Shown here: positions 48,235 through 57,932 of the stretch, piece after piece
How the letters are laid out: every line of letters starts with the position of its first letter
Numbering within the stretch: the first letter of the stretch is position 1
Position numbers and translations under genes: made by a program
Source: Gimesia maris
Lineage (GTDB): Bacteria > Planctomycetota > Planctomycetia > Planctomycetales > Planctomycetaceae
DNA length: 64,000 bases
Assembly (NCBI RefSeq): GCF_008298035.1
Contig: NZ_CP042910.1
Location: 7,440,001-7,504,000 of the forward strand
Reading direction: 5' to 3'
Notes under the pieces: model-generated
Databases searched by the model: none
What the model was told of the DNA's origin: nothing
What the model saw: the letters and a program-made list of their open reading frames with translations, nothing else

Positions 48235-49746
48235 ATGCGAAACCTCTTCCTCGCGCTGATCATTGTTATCAGTATCTTGTTCACGAACGAATCGCTCGCA
48301 GCAGAACCAACGGCTTCTGTAAAGTCTCCCGCGCGACCTAATATCATGGTGGTGCTCTGTGATGACCTGGGCTACGGCGATCTGGCCTGTTATGGTCATC
48401 CGGTGATTCAAAGTCCGAATATCGATCGCTTTGCCAAAGAAGGACTGAAGCTGACGAGTTGTTATGCAGCACATCCCAACTGTTCCCCTTCGCGAGCCGG
48501 CCTGATGACGGGCCGCACCCCCTTTCGCGTCGGCATCTACAACTGGATTCCCATGCTCTCTCCGATGCATGTCCGCAAACGTGAAATCACCATCGCGACG
48601 TTACTGCGACAGGCCGGTTACGCGACCTGCCATGTCGGCAAATGGCATCTCAATGGGATGTTCAACATGGTGGGACAGCCACAACCTTCCGATCACGGAT
48701 TTGATCACTGGTTCTCCACGCAGAACAATGCCCTGCCCACTCACGAGAACCCGTTTAACTTCGTACGAAACGCCAGACCGGTCGGTCCGCTGCAGGGTTT
48801 CGCGTCGCAGCTGGTGGCAGATGAAGCAGAAGAATGGCTGACACAGCTGCGCGATAAAGAAAAACCGTTTTTCATGTTTGTCTGTTTTCATGAGCCCCAC
48901 GAACCCATCGCCAGTGCCGAACGTTTTCGCAAACTTTATACCGCGCCCGAAGGTTCCACACTGCCCGCGCATCACGGGAACGTCACGCAGATGGACGACG
49001 CTTTTGGCCGCATCCTGAAAACACTGGATGACCAGAAACTGCGGGAGAATACACTGATCATCTTCACCAGCGACAACGGGCCGGCCATCACCCGGCGTCA
49101 CCCGCACGGTTCTTCCGGACCACTGCGCGATAAAAAAGGCGCGACATATGAAGGGGGGATTCGTGTACCGGGTATTGTGCAATGGCCCGAGCATGTCCAG
49201 CCGGGAACCACCAGCGATGTTCCCGTATGTGGCGTGGATATCCTGCCGACGCTGTGTGCAGTCGCTGACATTCCTGCCCCGACCGATCGCGTGCTGGATG
49301 GCACGAATATACTACCGCTCCTGGAAGGAAAGCCAATCCTGCGGAAAAAGCCGTTATACTGGCAGTTCAATCGTGCCAAAAACGATGCCAAAGTCGCGCT
49401 CCGCGATGGCGAGTGGAAACTGCTGGCGAAGTTGAATGTGCCCAGTCCCAAACCGTCGGGCGGAATCACAACCGAAGAAATTGACGCCGTCAAAAATGCA
49501 AAGCTGGAAGGATTCGAACTGTATCACATCCAGAGCGATATCGCCGAGACCACCGACCGTGCGGAAAGCGAGCAGGAAATCCTGAAAAAGATGAAGCAGC
49601 AGATGCAGGCGATTTTTGATGAAGTTCAGGCGGAAGCCCCGCGCTGGCCTGCCTGGGAGTTCGCCCGCTACGAAGGGAAAATCCTCTCCGAATATTACCG
49701 AAAACAGGAAGAGGCAGAGAAACAGAAAAAGCAGAAGCAGCCTTGA
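48235..49746 (+). CDS. Exported sulfatase (arylsulfatase A type)
   Basis: The 503-residue product has a signal peptide (NLFLALIIVISILFTNESLA) and a type I sulfatase domain. The metal site starts with VVLCDDLGYGDLACYG, and the formylglycine signature is NCSPSRAGLMTGR, where the Cys would be oxidised by a formylglycine-generating enzyme or anSME. KWHLNG and FTSDNGP are further active-site segments. It should remove sulfate from polysaccharides or glycosaminoglycan-like sugars in the periplasm or outside. A Lys/Gln-rich tail ends the protein. The ATG at 48235 directly precedes the signal peptide and follows GAAAGG. Confidence 0.93.
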   Translation: MRNLFLALIIVISILFTNESLAAEPTASVKSPARPNIMVVLCDDLGYGDLACYGHPVIQSPNIDRFAKEGLKLTSCYAAHPNCSPSRAGLMTGRTPFRVGIYNWIPMLSPMHVRKREITIATLLRQAGYATCHVGKWHLNGMFNMVGQPQPSDHGFDHWFSTQNNALPTHENPFNFVRNARPVGPLQGFASQLVADEAEEWLTQLRDKEKPFFMFVCFHEPHEPIASAERFRKLYTAPEGSTLPAHHGNVTQMDDAFGRILKTLDDQKLRENTLIIFTSDNGPAITRRHPHGSSGPLRDKKGATYEGGIRVPGIVQWPEHVQPGTTSDVPVCGVDILPTLCAVADIPAPTDRVLDGTNILPLLEGKPILRKKPLYWQFNRAKNDAKVALRDGEWKLLAKLNVPSPKPSGGITTEEIDAVKNAKLEGFELYHIQSDIAETTDRAESEQEILKKMKQQMQAIFDEVQAEAPRWPAWEFARYEGKILSEYYRKQEEAEKQKKQKQP

Positions 49747-49773
49747 TCACAATTGAGACTGTTCTGATACCGG

Positions 49774-49815
49774 ATAAAAAAACAGCCCGTTTCCAGTTTA
49801 TAGAAACGGGCTGTT
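49774..49815 (-). terminator. Bidirectional terminator between sulfatase and DUF1549 genes
   Basis: AACAGCCCGTTTC pairs perfectly with GAAACGGGCTGTT around a nine-base loop. On the minus strand it is followed by seven Ts, so it mainly ends the DUF1549/DUF1553 transcript; the plus side has a weaker T content. Confidence 0.85.
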
Positions 49816-49835
49816 GTCTGTTTCAGAAACCTGTG

Positions 49836-52301
49836 TTAATGGTTGAACAGGAATTCGCGGCTGTTGCTGATGGCCCACATCACATCCTGGTAACCTTCGC
49901 GTTTATCTTTGGAGGTCTTCACGATCTGATCGCAGTTGGCCAGTTCCTGTTTCGTCGGATAACGGCTGAAGGCGGCCAGATACATTTCAGTAAAGACTTC
50001 ATGATCGGGCGCCTTGGCTTTTAACAGCGATTCGATCCGTCCGTTTTTCGTCGCCAGTTTGGTGTTAATTAACGTGCCGTTAGCCACCTGCAGCACCTGT
50101 GCCAGGTTCGGCTGACTGGCGCGCTCGCATTCACAGGTAATCACACGCTTGGGACGACCCAGCGTATCCAGGAAGTACGAACTGTAATTCGGGTCCGGCA
50201 ATTCAATCGCCCGGGTTCCCTGGGGAACACCGCGGAAGCGTTCCTGCGCTCCGGTCAGATCATCCAGCGCATCCAGCATGACTTCCGCCGGCAATCGCTT
50301 GACGTTGTAGTGTGTATAAAAACGGGTATTCGCCACATTCTGCGGCAACGGTTCAGACGAAAGCTGGTAGGTGCGGGAATTCATGATGACCCGCATCAGT
50401 TCTTTCAGGTTATAGCCTGAATCGACAAAATGATCGGCTAATGCATTCAGCAGTTCCGGGTTGGAAGCCGGGTTGGTTTCCCGCATGTCATCAATGGGTT
50501 CAATAAAGCCGGTGCCCATGTAATAAGACCAGAAACGGTTGACCATGTTCTTGGAGAACAGGCGATTTTCGGGAGAAGTAATCCAGCGCGCCAGAGGACG
50601 TCGGAAATCCCGATAGGAAGTGGTATCGATGGGCTCACCCATCAACGGTGTGGGCTCCATTGTTTTTTTCGTGCGTGGATGCCGGATCGATCCGCTGCTT
50701 TTCACTTTGACAACCGTATCCGCTCCCAGGGCCCCGAAATCGACGCTCCCTTTATTACCGACCCGCGTGAAGAAAGCAGCCAGGCTGTAATAGTCTTTCT
50801 GGCTGTAGACCTCGAAGGGGTGGTGATGGCACTTGGCACACTGCAGACGGACCCCCAGGAAAATCTGAGACGTGGCTTCTGCCAGGTCTTCCGGTTTGGA
50901 TGCGATTTTAAAATAGTTGGCCGGACCGTTCTCATAAATAGAACCCTGCGCGGTGATGATTTCGTTGACGAATTCGTTGACCGGTTTATTTTCCCGCAGC
51001 GACTGGCGAATCCAGTTGGAGAAAGCCCACATCCCGCCATCACCCACTTTATTGCGGTTATTTCGCAGCAGGTCGCCCCACTTCATGCCCCAGTAGGCAC
51101 TCCAGGGTTCCACATAAATGTCACGAGCCGGATCCCCGGTCAGGCCGAGTAATTCATCAATCAGCTGACTGCGTTTATCGGGGGCTTTTGAAGCCAGAAA
51201 TGCTTTGACTTTTTCCGGTTTGGGCAGCGTTCCAATCGTATCGATAAAGGCACGACGGATGAAGACTTCGTCGCTGCACAGCGGCGACGGTTCCAGTCCC
51301 AGTTCGTTGAATCGTTGCTTCACCTGTTCATCGATGAAATTATTCGGCTGGAATTCCGCCAGATCGACTTCGTTTTTATAAGGTGAAATGACGGTCGAAA
51401 TTTTTGCCTGTCCCATGTAACGTACCATGACAGCAGTCTGGCCAGCTCCGACAATTTCGACTTTTCCCCGCGGCGTGACCGTCGCGATATTTTCAATCAG
51501 GCTGTCATACTGTGCCCGTGCGGTCACATCCTGTTTCGTGCCATCACTGTATTCGGCGATGACGCGGAGCTGCTGGATGTCTCCCTGCTGATATCGCCGC
51601 GACATGGGGGTCAGCTGCATGCCGACCACCGTTGGTTCTTTGTCATCGATTTCAGTGACCGCTTCGGAAATCCAGGTTTCCAGAATACGATATTCATAAG
51701 AGTCTTTGGCAAAACGTCGACCGCCGCCATGCGCAATTTGCATGGAGGCTTTCTGCAGAATCAGACTGTTTTCCGGTTGCAGAATGGAAACGCGGCGCTG
51801 CCGGTCATCGCGGGCCATTTCCGGATAATCCTGTTCGGGAGCATAACCAAACAGGGAGAGCTTGAAGCCCCCTTTACCGAACTGACTGGCGTGACAGCCT
51901 CCCAGGCTGCAGCCCCCTTTGTTCAACACGGGGACCACGTCTTTGACGAAGCTGGCATTCTTGCCATTCGCGCGGGGTTTGACTTCCACGCTGATTTCTG
52001 ATTTCTGCCCGGCATGAGCGACCTGAACCTTCCCCTTACCAAACGCCAGCGGACGTACGAGTCCTTCGGCATTCACTTCCAGCAGATCGGGAGTGAGGCT
52101 GGTAAAAGTAGACTGATGCGTCAGATCGCCAATGATCTTACCCTTCTCTTCGACGGGAACCTGGATCTGAAAATAATCCAGCAGCCCGTTGAGCACGATC
52201 TGTTGCGGCGCAACCTGCAGTTTTGTCTCTGCAGCAGGAGCGACATTCTGCAGCAGAACCGTAGCAAGAAACGCTGTGATCAGCAGGATTCGATGAGACA
52301 T
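49836..52301 (-). CDS. Exported DUF1549/DUF1553 protein with Ig-like domain
   Basis: The roughly 821-residue product has a signal peptide (ILLITAFLATVLLQNVAPAA) and an N-terminal Ig-like (BIG_2) region (APQQIVLNG to ISVEVKP). A cysteine site, GGCSLGGCHASQFGKGGFKL, is followed by a second Ig-like part, DUF1549 (FIRRAFIDTIGTLPKPEKV) with CAKCHHHPFEVYSQ, and DUF1553 (FRRPLARWITSPENRLFSKN to the end). CxxCH suggests heme c; the first site is CX4CH. This family is very common in planctomycetes beside DUF1501 proteins, and its role, probably in polymer degradation, is unproven. The start is unclear: ATGs at 52301, 52337 and 52370 are all in frame, the last with AAGGA ten bases upstream. Confidence 0.9.
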   Translation of the reverse strand: MSHRILLITAFLATVLLQNVAPAAETKLQVAPQQIVLNGLLDYFQIQVPVEEKGKIIGDLTHQSTFTSLTPDLLEVNAEGLVRPLAFGKGKVQVAHAGQKSEISVEVKPRANGKNASFVKDVVPVLNKGGCSLGGCHASQFGKGGFKLSLFGYAPEQDYPEMARDDRQRRVSILQPENSLILQKASMQIAHGGGRRFAKDSYEYRILETWISEAVTEIDDKEPTVVGMQLTPMSRRYQQGDIQQLRVIAEYSDGTKQDVTARAQYDSLIENIATVTPRGKVEIVGAGQTAVMVRYMGQAKISTVISPYKNEVDLAEFQPNNFIDEQVKQRFNELGLEPSPLCSDEVFIRRAFIDTIGTLPKPEKVKAFLASKAPDKRSQLIDELLGLTGDPARDIYVEPWSAYWGMKWGDLLRNNRNKVGDGGMWAFSNWIRQSLRENKPVNEFVNEIITAQGSIYENGPANYFKIASKPEDLAEATSQIFLGVRLQCAKCHHHPFEVYSQKDYYSLAAFFTRVGNKGSVDFGALGADTVVKVKSSGSIRHPRTKKTMEPTPLMGEPIDTTSYRDFRRPLARWITSPENRLFSKNMVNRFWSYYMGTGFIEPIDDMRETNPASNPELLNALADHFVDSGYNLKELMRVIMNSRTYQLSSEPLPQNVANTRFYTHYNVKRLPAEVMLDALDDLTGAQERFRGVPQGTRAIELPDPNYSSYFLDTLGRPKRVITCECERASQPNLAQVLQVANGTLINTKLATKNGRIESLLKAKAPDHEVFTEMYLAAFSRYPTKQELANCDQIVKTSKDKREGYQDVMWAISNSREFLFNH

Positions 52302-52859
52302 CAGATTTCTTTTCTTAAATGGTTTGCAGTCGAACATGAGATCAACTTTCTTGAGCGGGTCGCATTTCATCAGAGAAGATTCCTTAGGCAGTGAACCGGA
52401 CTCACAGCACAAAATACGAAGTCGCAGAAAACCTTTTACAGGCAGGGTGGCAGGTTGAGTGTGGTTTCAGGTGGGAAGTTAATGGCTTAACATAAAACGC
52501 CATTTATACTTAAATATACTAATAAAATGACGCGAAAGCAAAAAAAACTCGCTGTTTTCATCATTTTTTCAGGCAGGCACGGACGCAAACAATAACTACC
52601 ATGCTTACACTACTGTACGGAGAAGTCGTCCGCTTACTTCATTTTATCGTTCAATTTTGAAGCGATCAAGGAGTGATTTTTTTGATTGGCGAATTCCATC
52701 TTATTAATTTCCTGTCGGAAAGCCGATTTAATGTTTGCCTACCTTACATAAACGGTTACAATTATGATAGTTACTTAAGAAACCAACAACCCTGACAAAA
52801 CATCCCTCCCTCATTAATTCCTGCAATATCAGGACCCTGCCACACTAAAGGAGTTTCCG
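52302..52859. other. Divergent promoter region of the DUF1549 and DUF1501 genes
   Basis: About 450-550 bp, AT-rich in its middle (52490-52760), between the two divergent partners. It may also code for an N-terminal extension of the DUF1549 protein (52302-52370). It should hold both promoters and any shared operator. I saw no clear palindromic operator. Confidence 0.5.
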
Positions 52860-54206
52860 ATGCTGAAACTATTCCCGCAAAAGGTTTCGAACTGCGAAAC
52901 TGGAAGCCGACGTCAATTTCTGTTGGAAGTTGGTGCGCTCAGTGCGTTTGGAATTACCCTGGATTCCCTGCTGCGTGGTCAGGCTCAAGCTTCTGAAAGC
53001 GAGTCTGCAGCGCTGACAGATCCTTCCAATGATACGAACTGTATTCTGATCTGGACTCGTGGCGGAACCAGCCACCACGATACCTTTGATCCCAAACCGA
53101 ACGCATCGGCTGACGTACGTGGCGATTTTTCCGCCATCAGTACGGCTTTGCCCGGTTATCAGTTTACCGATCAGTTGCCACTGTTCGCGAAACATGCGAA
53201 TGAGTTTTCCATCATGCGGAATCTGAATCCGCAGAACGGTTCGCACTCGACAGCGGACGCCTTCATGCTGTCCGGGCACAAATTCAATCCTTCGGTCACA
53301 TACCCCTGCTACGGTGCGGTCATTGCCAAGACCAAAGGATTCAAAACCAACATTCCGCCTCACATTCAGATTGGTAACCATGTCGACCGTCGCTTTAACG
53401 GCGGCCTGGGCGGTTACCTGGGTCTGCAGTACAATCCGTTTGAAATTCCCGGCGATCCGAACGCGAAAAACTTTACCGTGCGTGATATCTCTCCGCCATC
53501 AGGGATTACCATCGACCGCATGAAACGTCGTCAACAGGCGTTGCAGGCGATTGATACGCTGCAGCGTCAGGCAGAGCATAATCAGAATTCGTTTGAAGCA
53601 TCTGACGCGCATTATAAAAATGCATTCAGCATGATTACTTCGGCTGATACACAGAAAGCGTTTGACCTGAGCCAGGAATCAGACAAGACACGCGATGATT
53701 ACGGCCGTCACTACCTGGGACAAAGCTGTCTGCTGGCCCGTCGTCTGATTGAATCGGGTTCGCGGTTTGTGACCGTCAGCAGTGGTGGCTGGGATACCCA
53801 CACCAACAACTTCAAATCGCTGCGTGGTTCGCTGCCTCCGTTTGACCGGGCTCTGACCTCACTGGTTCTGGACCTCAAGCAGCGAGGTATGTTAAACAAT
53901 ACGCTGGTCGTCTGGCTGACCGACTTTGGCCGGACTCCAGTCATCAACTCGGCCGCTGGTCGCGACCACTGGTCGACCGCTTCCACCATGATGATGATCG
54001 GTGCGGGCACTCCCGCCGGTCAGATCGTCGGTGCCACCGATGAAACCGGTTCACGTCCGGTGGGCAAAGAATATTACCCCGCCGACGTCGCCGCGACGAT
54101 TTACACCAAACTGGGTGTCAACCTGGATCATTACTTTGTTTCACCGGAAGATGGTCGTCCCCTGATCGTCTGCGACGGACAACCGATTCCTGAGCTGATG
54201 GGTTAA
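52860..54206 (+). CDS. Exported DUF1501 protein (sulfatase-fold relative)
   Basis: The 448-residue product starts with a Tat-like signal (GSRRQFLLEVGALSAFGITL) and is a DUF1501 protein, a relative of the alkaline phosphatase/sulfatase fold. Typical segments are ILIWTRGGTSHHDTFDPKP, MRNLNPQNGSHSTADAFMLS, SGGWDTHTNNFKSL, TLVVWLTDFGRTP and AGRDHWSTASTMMM. It is divergent from the DUF1549/DUF1553 gene, its usual genomic partner in this phylum. ATG 52860 is preceded by AAAGGAG. The catalytic activity of the family is not established. Confidence 0.93.
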   Translation: MLKLFPQKVSNCETGSRRQFLLEVGALSAFGITLDSLLRGQAQASESESAALTDPSNDTNCILIWTRGGTSHHDTFDPKPNASADVRGDFSAISTALPGYQFTDQLPLFAKHANEFSIMRNLNPQNGSHSTADAFMLSGHKFNPSVTYPCYGAVIAKTKGFKTNIPPHIQIGNHVDRRFNGGLGGYLGLQYNPFEIPGDPNAKNFTVRDISPPSGITIDRMKRRQQALQAIDTLQRQAEHNQNSFEASDAHYKNAFSMITSADTQKAFDLSQESDKTRDDYGRHYLGQSCLLARRLIESGSRFVTVSSGGWDTHTNNFKSLRGSLPPFDRALTSLVLDLKQRGMLNNTLVVWLTDFGRTPVINSAAGRDHWSTASTMMMIGAGTPAGQIVGATDETGSRPVGKEYYPADVAATIYTKLGVNLDHYFVSPEDGRPLIVCDGQPIPELMG

Positions 54207-54235
54207 TTCCCAGCGGCTTCACTCACCCGAAAACC

Positions 54236-54297
54236 AACAGTGACGGCCCCTGGGAACGTATGAGTCCAAGGGGCGTTACTGTTTTTCAGGCACACTT
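54236..54297 (+). terminator. Terminator after the DUF1501 gene
   Basis: AACAGTGACGGCCCCTGGG pairs with CCAAGGGGCGTTACTGTT apart from a bulge and two mismatches or G-U pairs, and is followed by TTTTT. The PPC-domain gene starts 24 bp further on, so it may get only part of its transcription from the DUF1501 promoter. Confidence 0.75.
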
Positions 54298-54320
54298 TTT
54301 GATCTAACCAGGACTGTTCG

Positions 54321-56504
54321 ATGCGCTGCATACTTTACTCACTGCTGACCATAAGCCTGTTCGTTATCACTCCCGCGCGGCTCAAAGCCGCCGATGATAA
54401 GAAGACACCGCCGCCGGCGAAGATCGGTTTTCGGCAGCTGGTGACCTTCAAACCCGCGGCCGTCCAGCAGGGAGACAAGCGCAAGATTCAACTGCACTCC
54501 AGCTACACACTGGATAATACCCATTCCGTCTTCTTTGATCAGCCTGGTATCAAGATGACCTTTGCCGAGACGAAGCCCAAAGCGGCACCAAGGCGTGGTC
54601 GCGGGTCGGTGGGAACTCCCTTCGCGTTTGATATCGAAGTCCCGAAAGATCAAGCCGCACGCGTCTATGAATGCCGCGTGGCAACCGATCAGGCGGTCTC
54701 GAGTGTCACGCATCTGCTGGTCACACCCTACCCTGTCATCGAAGAAGAGGAAAAGAAAGACAACAACACGTTTGATACTGCGCAGGAAATCACGGTTCCC
54801 TCAACCGTCTGTGGTATCGTTGAGAGGACTGAAGACATGGACTGCTTTAAGTTCAAAGGGAAAAAGGGGCAGCAGATTACGCTGGAAGTGTATGCCCAGC
54901 GCGTGACGGAAGCCATTCACACCATGCAGACTTCCAATGTGTACCTGATGGATTCGATCCTGACATTGTATGGTCCACAGAAACAGATTATTGCCCAGAA
55001 CGATAACTTCATCAAATCGGATTCGCTGATTTCTTTCAAATTGCCAGCCGATGGTGAATACGTCTTTGAAATCCGCGATACCCGCTATGTGGGAACCGGT
55101 AAATATGCCTACTGCGTGGAAGTCAGCGACAGTCCTTACGTAACACATACGATGCCGCTGGCGGTTCAGAAGGGAAAAGCAGCGGAAGTCGCTCTCGAAG
55201 GTTACGCCTTGCAGGGACATAACAAAGCCAGCTTCTCTGCGAAAGAGGCCAAAGAGACGGGCTGGGCCAAACGAACTTTTGAAACACCGGCCGGCAAGAC
55301 CAACGCCGTCTGGACGCTGATCAGTGAGCATCCCCAGGCGGTTGCCGCTGATACGAATACTTCGATGAAAACCGCCTTTCCGCTGAAGTTCCCCATGGGA
55401 GTCAGTGGTCAGATCACGGAAGACGAACAGACTCAGTTCTTCTCCTTCAAAGCGAAAAAAGGGCAATACTATTCTTTCCAGTTGATGTCGAACCGCATTG
55501 ATCTGCCTCTGGACTGCGTGATGGAAGTTCTCGACGCCAAAGGCAAAGCTAATCGGGTCTTTGTGAACGGCGGTGCGAATGTTGAAGCCGACGATGGACT
55601 GCAGATGAAAGACGTCGACTTTCACTTTCTGGCGCCTGCCGACGGCGAATACTTCGTCACACTCCGTGATCTACACGACCGGGGCGGCGATCGTTTTGCC
55701 TATCATCTGACGGCTGAACTGAGCGGCCCTGATTTTCAGGTCGGAGGCGAATTCTATTATGCACAAATTGCACCAGGGACCAACATGATGTGGTTCGCCC
55801 GCGTCAAACGACTGAATGGTTTTAACGGTCCGATTGAATTGAATATTGAAGGCCTGCCCAAGGGCGTCACCTTTGAACCGGTTACACTGCCGTCTGGAGT
55901 GAATGACTGTGGACTGATTTTGAAAGCAGCGAAAGATGCGCCCATCAACGCTTCGCTGGTGACCATCTCCGGCAAAGCCAAAGTAAAAGGCCCTGATGGC
56001 AAAGAGCAGGAAATCGTCCGCGCAGGTCGCATCACCTGTGAAATTCAGTCGCGTGGTGGCGGACAGGCACGCTGGCCGATCAACACGTCGATTGTGGGAG
56101 TCACGAAGCCGCTGGATATCCTGGAAGTCACCGCGACTCCCAGCGAAATCGTGTTGAAACCGGGTGAATCTGCTGAGATTAAAGTGAAGGTTAAACGCAG
56201 CGAAGCTTATAAAGATCCCATAGTACTGGCGACCGCCTTCGAGTATTTCAGTTCGAAATTCGGGCAGCAGTTACCGCCCGGCGTCACACTTTCCAAGAAA
56301 AGCAAAACCCGTCTGGCAGGCGAGACACTGGAAGGGACTTTGATTATCGAAGCCTCTAAAAAAGCAACACCTGTCAAACGCTTCCCGTTCGCTGCGATGG
56401 CACGGGTGGGAATCACTTTCTCGATTACCACCAATTACGCATCGAATGTGATTTATCTGACGATCACCGATGAGGACGGGAAAGACAAGCTGGCGAAAAA
56501 ATAG
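54321..56504 (+). CDS. Exported PPC-domain protein
   Basis: The 727-residue product has a signal peptide (LYSLLTISLFVITPARLKAA) and repeated pre-peptidase C-terminal (PPC) beta-sandwich domains. The first is around residues 145-270 (DNNTFDTAQEITVPSTVCG, then DCFKFKGKKGQQITLEVYAQ); the second is around 345-470 (FFSFKAKKGQYYSFQLMSNR). C-terminal Ig-like segments follow. No peptidase domain is attached, so it is probably a surface or periplasmic adhesion or binding protein. It follows the DUF1501 gene, a frequent neighbourhood in planctomycetes, which ties it to the same module. Confidence 0.85.
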   Translation: MRCILYSLLTISLFVITPARLKAADDKKTPPPAKIGFRQLVTFKPAAVQQGDKRKIQLHSSYTLDNTHSVFFDQPGIKMTFAETKPKAAPRRGRGSVGTPFAFDIEVPKDQAARVYECRVATDQAVSSVTHLLVTPYPVIEEEEKKDNNTFDTAQEITVPSTVCGIVERTEDMDCFKFKGKKGQQITLEVYAQRVTEAIHTMQTSNVYLMDSILTLYGPQKQIIAQNDNFIKSDSLISFKLPADGEYVFEIRDTRYVGTGKYAYCVEVSDSPYVTHTMPLAVQKGKAAEVALEGYALQGHNKASFSAKEAKETGWAKRTFETPAGKTNAVWTLISEHPQAVAADTNTSMKTAFPLKFPMGVSGQITEDEQTQFFSFKAKKGQYYSFQLMSNRIDLPLDCVMEVLDAKGKANRVFVNGGANVEADDGLQMKDVDFHFLAPADGEYFVTLRDLHDRGGDRFAYHLTAELSGPDFQVGGEFYYAQIAPGTNMMWFARVKRLNGFNGPIELNIEGLPKGVTFEPVTLPSGVNDCGLILKAAKDAPINASLVTISGKAKVKGPDGKEQEIVRAGRITCEIQSRGGGQARWPINTSIVGVTKPLDILEVTATPSEIVLKPGESAEIKVKVKRSEAYKDPIVLATAFEYFSSKFGQQLPPGVTLSKKSKTRLAGETLEGTLIIEASKKATPVKRFPFAAMARVGITFSITTNYASNVIYLTITDEDGKDKLAKK

Positions 56505-56573
56505 GGATCGACTTCAACTCCACTCTCCCCTATTCTGGAAGTTATAAGTTCCTTCCTGCGCAGAAAGACCGAG

Positions 56574-57797
56574 ATGGCCTGGAGAGATTTAAACATTCCC
56601 GATTCACAGTTAAGTCGAAGATTTCTCCTGCGCACGATGATCTTCTGCCTTAGTCTAAGCTGCCTTTCTGATGGCAACCTGGTTTCTGCCCAGAAACCCG
56701 GCCAAACAGAAAAAACAGCCCCGCCTCTGTATGAATTCACGTTTACTGACGATCAGAAACGGGAACAGACGATCGAAGCTGCCCAGATTCTGCAGGCGCA
56801 GGATGGGGGTGTGGTGATGTTGACCCGCGACGGCCGACTGTTGACGGCGACGCCCGAACAACTCAAAAGTAAACGCTCTCTGGACCGCGAGTTCACCCCC
56901 CTGGAAACCGGTGAACTGGAAAAGCAGCTCAAGGAAGAATTCGGCGATGATTTCACCGTCACGCAGACCAAACATTTTACGATCTGCAGCCAGGCGGGCA
57001 AACGTTATTCGCAGTGGTGCGGCTATCTGTTCGAACGTCTTTATATGGTCCTGCATAATTACTGGGATGACAAAGCACATCCACTGCATGAGCCGGAAGT
57101 GCCTTTAATCGCGGTCATCTTCAAGGATCGCGCGAACTTCGAACAGTACGCGAGCCAGATCCTGGGTGACGGTGCGGCTGCCACGCACGGCTTTTATTCA
57201 ATTCAATCCAACCGGATGGTACTCTACGATCTGACCGCGGCCCCGAATGAGCGCCCAGCCTACACCGACGCCGACATTCTGTTCAAACTGCGAAAGTCGC
57301 CGTTCAATGTCGCCACCGTCATCCATGAATGCACACACCAGATCGCCTTTAATGTGGGTCTGCACACCCGCTTCGCCGACAACCCGCTCTGGCTGACCGA
57401 AGGCATGGCGACGTTTTTTGAAACCCCCGATCTCAAAAGCAAGACCGGCTGGCGCACCGTCGGCAAACCGAATCCCTGGCGACTGAGGCAGTTTCAGGAT
57501 TACGCGCGTTCCCGCAGACCCGCCGACTCGCTGCAGACGCTGATTTCCTCGGACCAGCGGTTTCAGGATGCCGAGACCATCCTCGATACCTATGCGGAAG
57601 CGTGGGCCTTCTCTTACTTCCTGGTCAAAACCAGACGTCGGCAGTATGAAGAGTATCTGCGGCTGATCGCGGCCCGGCAGCCTTTAATCTGGTCCACTCC
57701 CGCAGAACGCATCAAAGACTTTCAGTCGGTCTTTGGGGAGGACCTGAACCAGCTCGATCAGCAATTTATCAGATACATGCGACAAATCAGCCGCTAA
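56574..57797 (+). CDS. Exported DUF1570 metallopeptidase-like protein
   Basis: The 407-residue product has a signal-like N-terminus (RRFLLRTMIFCLSLSCLSDG, residues about 15-35). The C-terminal half is a DUF1570 domain with the zinc motif HECTH in VIHECTHQIAFNVG (about 245) and the third ligand in WLTEGMATFFE, which is the gluzincin pattern. An N-terminal SLA1-homology-like beta part is suggested by VVMLTRDGRLLTATPEQL. It probably cleaves protein outside the cytoplasm; activity and target are not known. It lies 69 bp after the PPC gene and is likely in the same transcript. Confidence 0.85.
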   Translation: MAWRDLNIPDSQLSRRFLLRTMIFCLSLSCLSDGNLVSAQKPGQTEKTAPPLYEFTFTDDQKREQTIEAAQILQAQDGGVVMLTRDGRLLTATPEQLKSKRSLDREFTPLETGELEKQLKEEFGDDFTVTQTKHFTICSQAGKRYSQWCGYLFERLYMVLHNYWDDKAHPLHEPEVPLIAVIFKDRANFEQYASQILGDGAAATHGFYSIQSNRMVLYDLTAAPNERPAYTDADILFKLRKSPFNVATVIHECTHQIAFNVGLHTRFADNPLWLTEGMATFFETPDLKSKTGWRTVGKPNPWRLRQFQDYARSRRPADSLQTLISSDQRFQDAETILDTYAEAWAFSYFLVKTRRRQYEEYLRLIAARQPLIWSTPAERIKDFQSVFGEDLNQLDQQFIRYMRQISR

Positions 57798-57932
57798 ATG
57801 TGATTTTTCTCTTTGCAGTTTCTCTGTTTCCCAGTATCGTGCGCATACTCCGTTTGATGTCAGCGACGTTCTCAGGCGCGCCGGCCGAACGTCACGAACA
57901 GAATAAGTATCAATCCGCAAAGGGCATCTTTC

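Noticed and set aside
49743-50024. A short plus-strand frame at the terminator between sulfatase and the DUF1549 gene
   Set aside because: It includes the terminator hairpin and is antisense to the DUF1549 gene.
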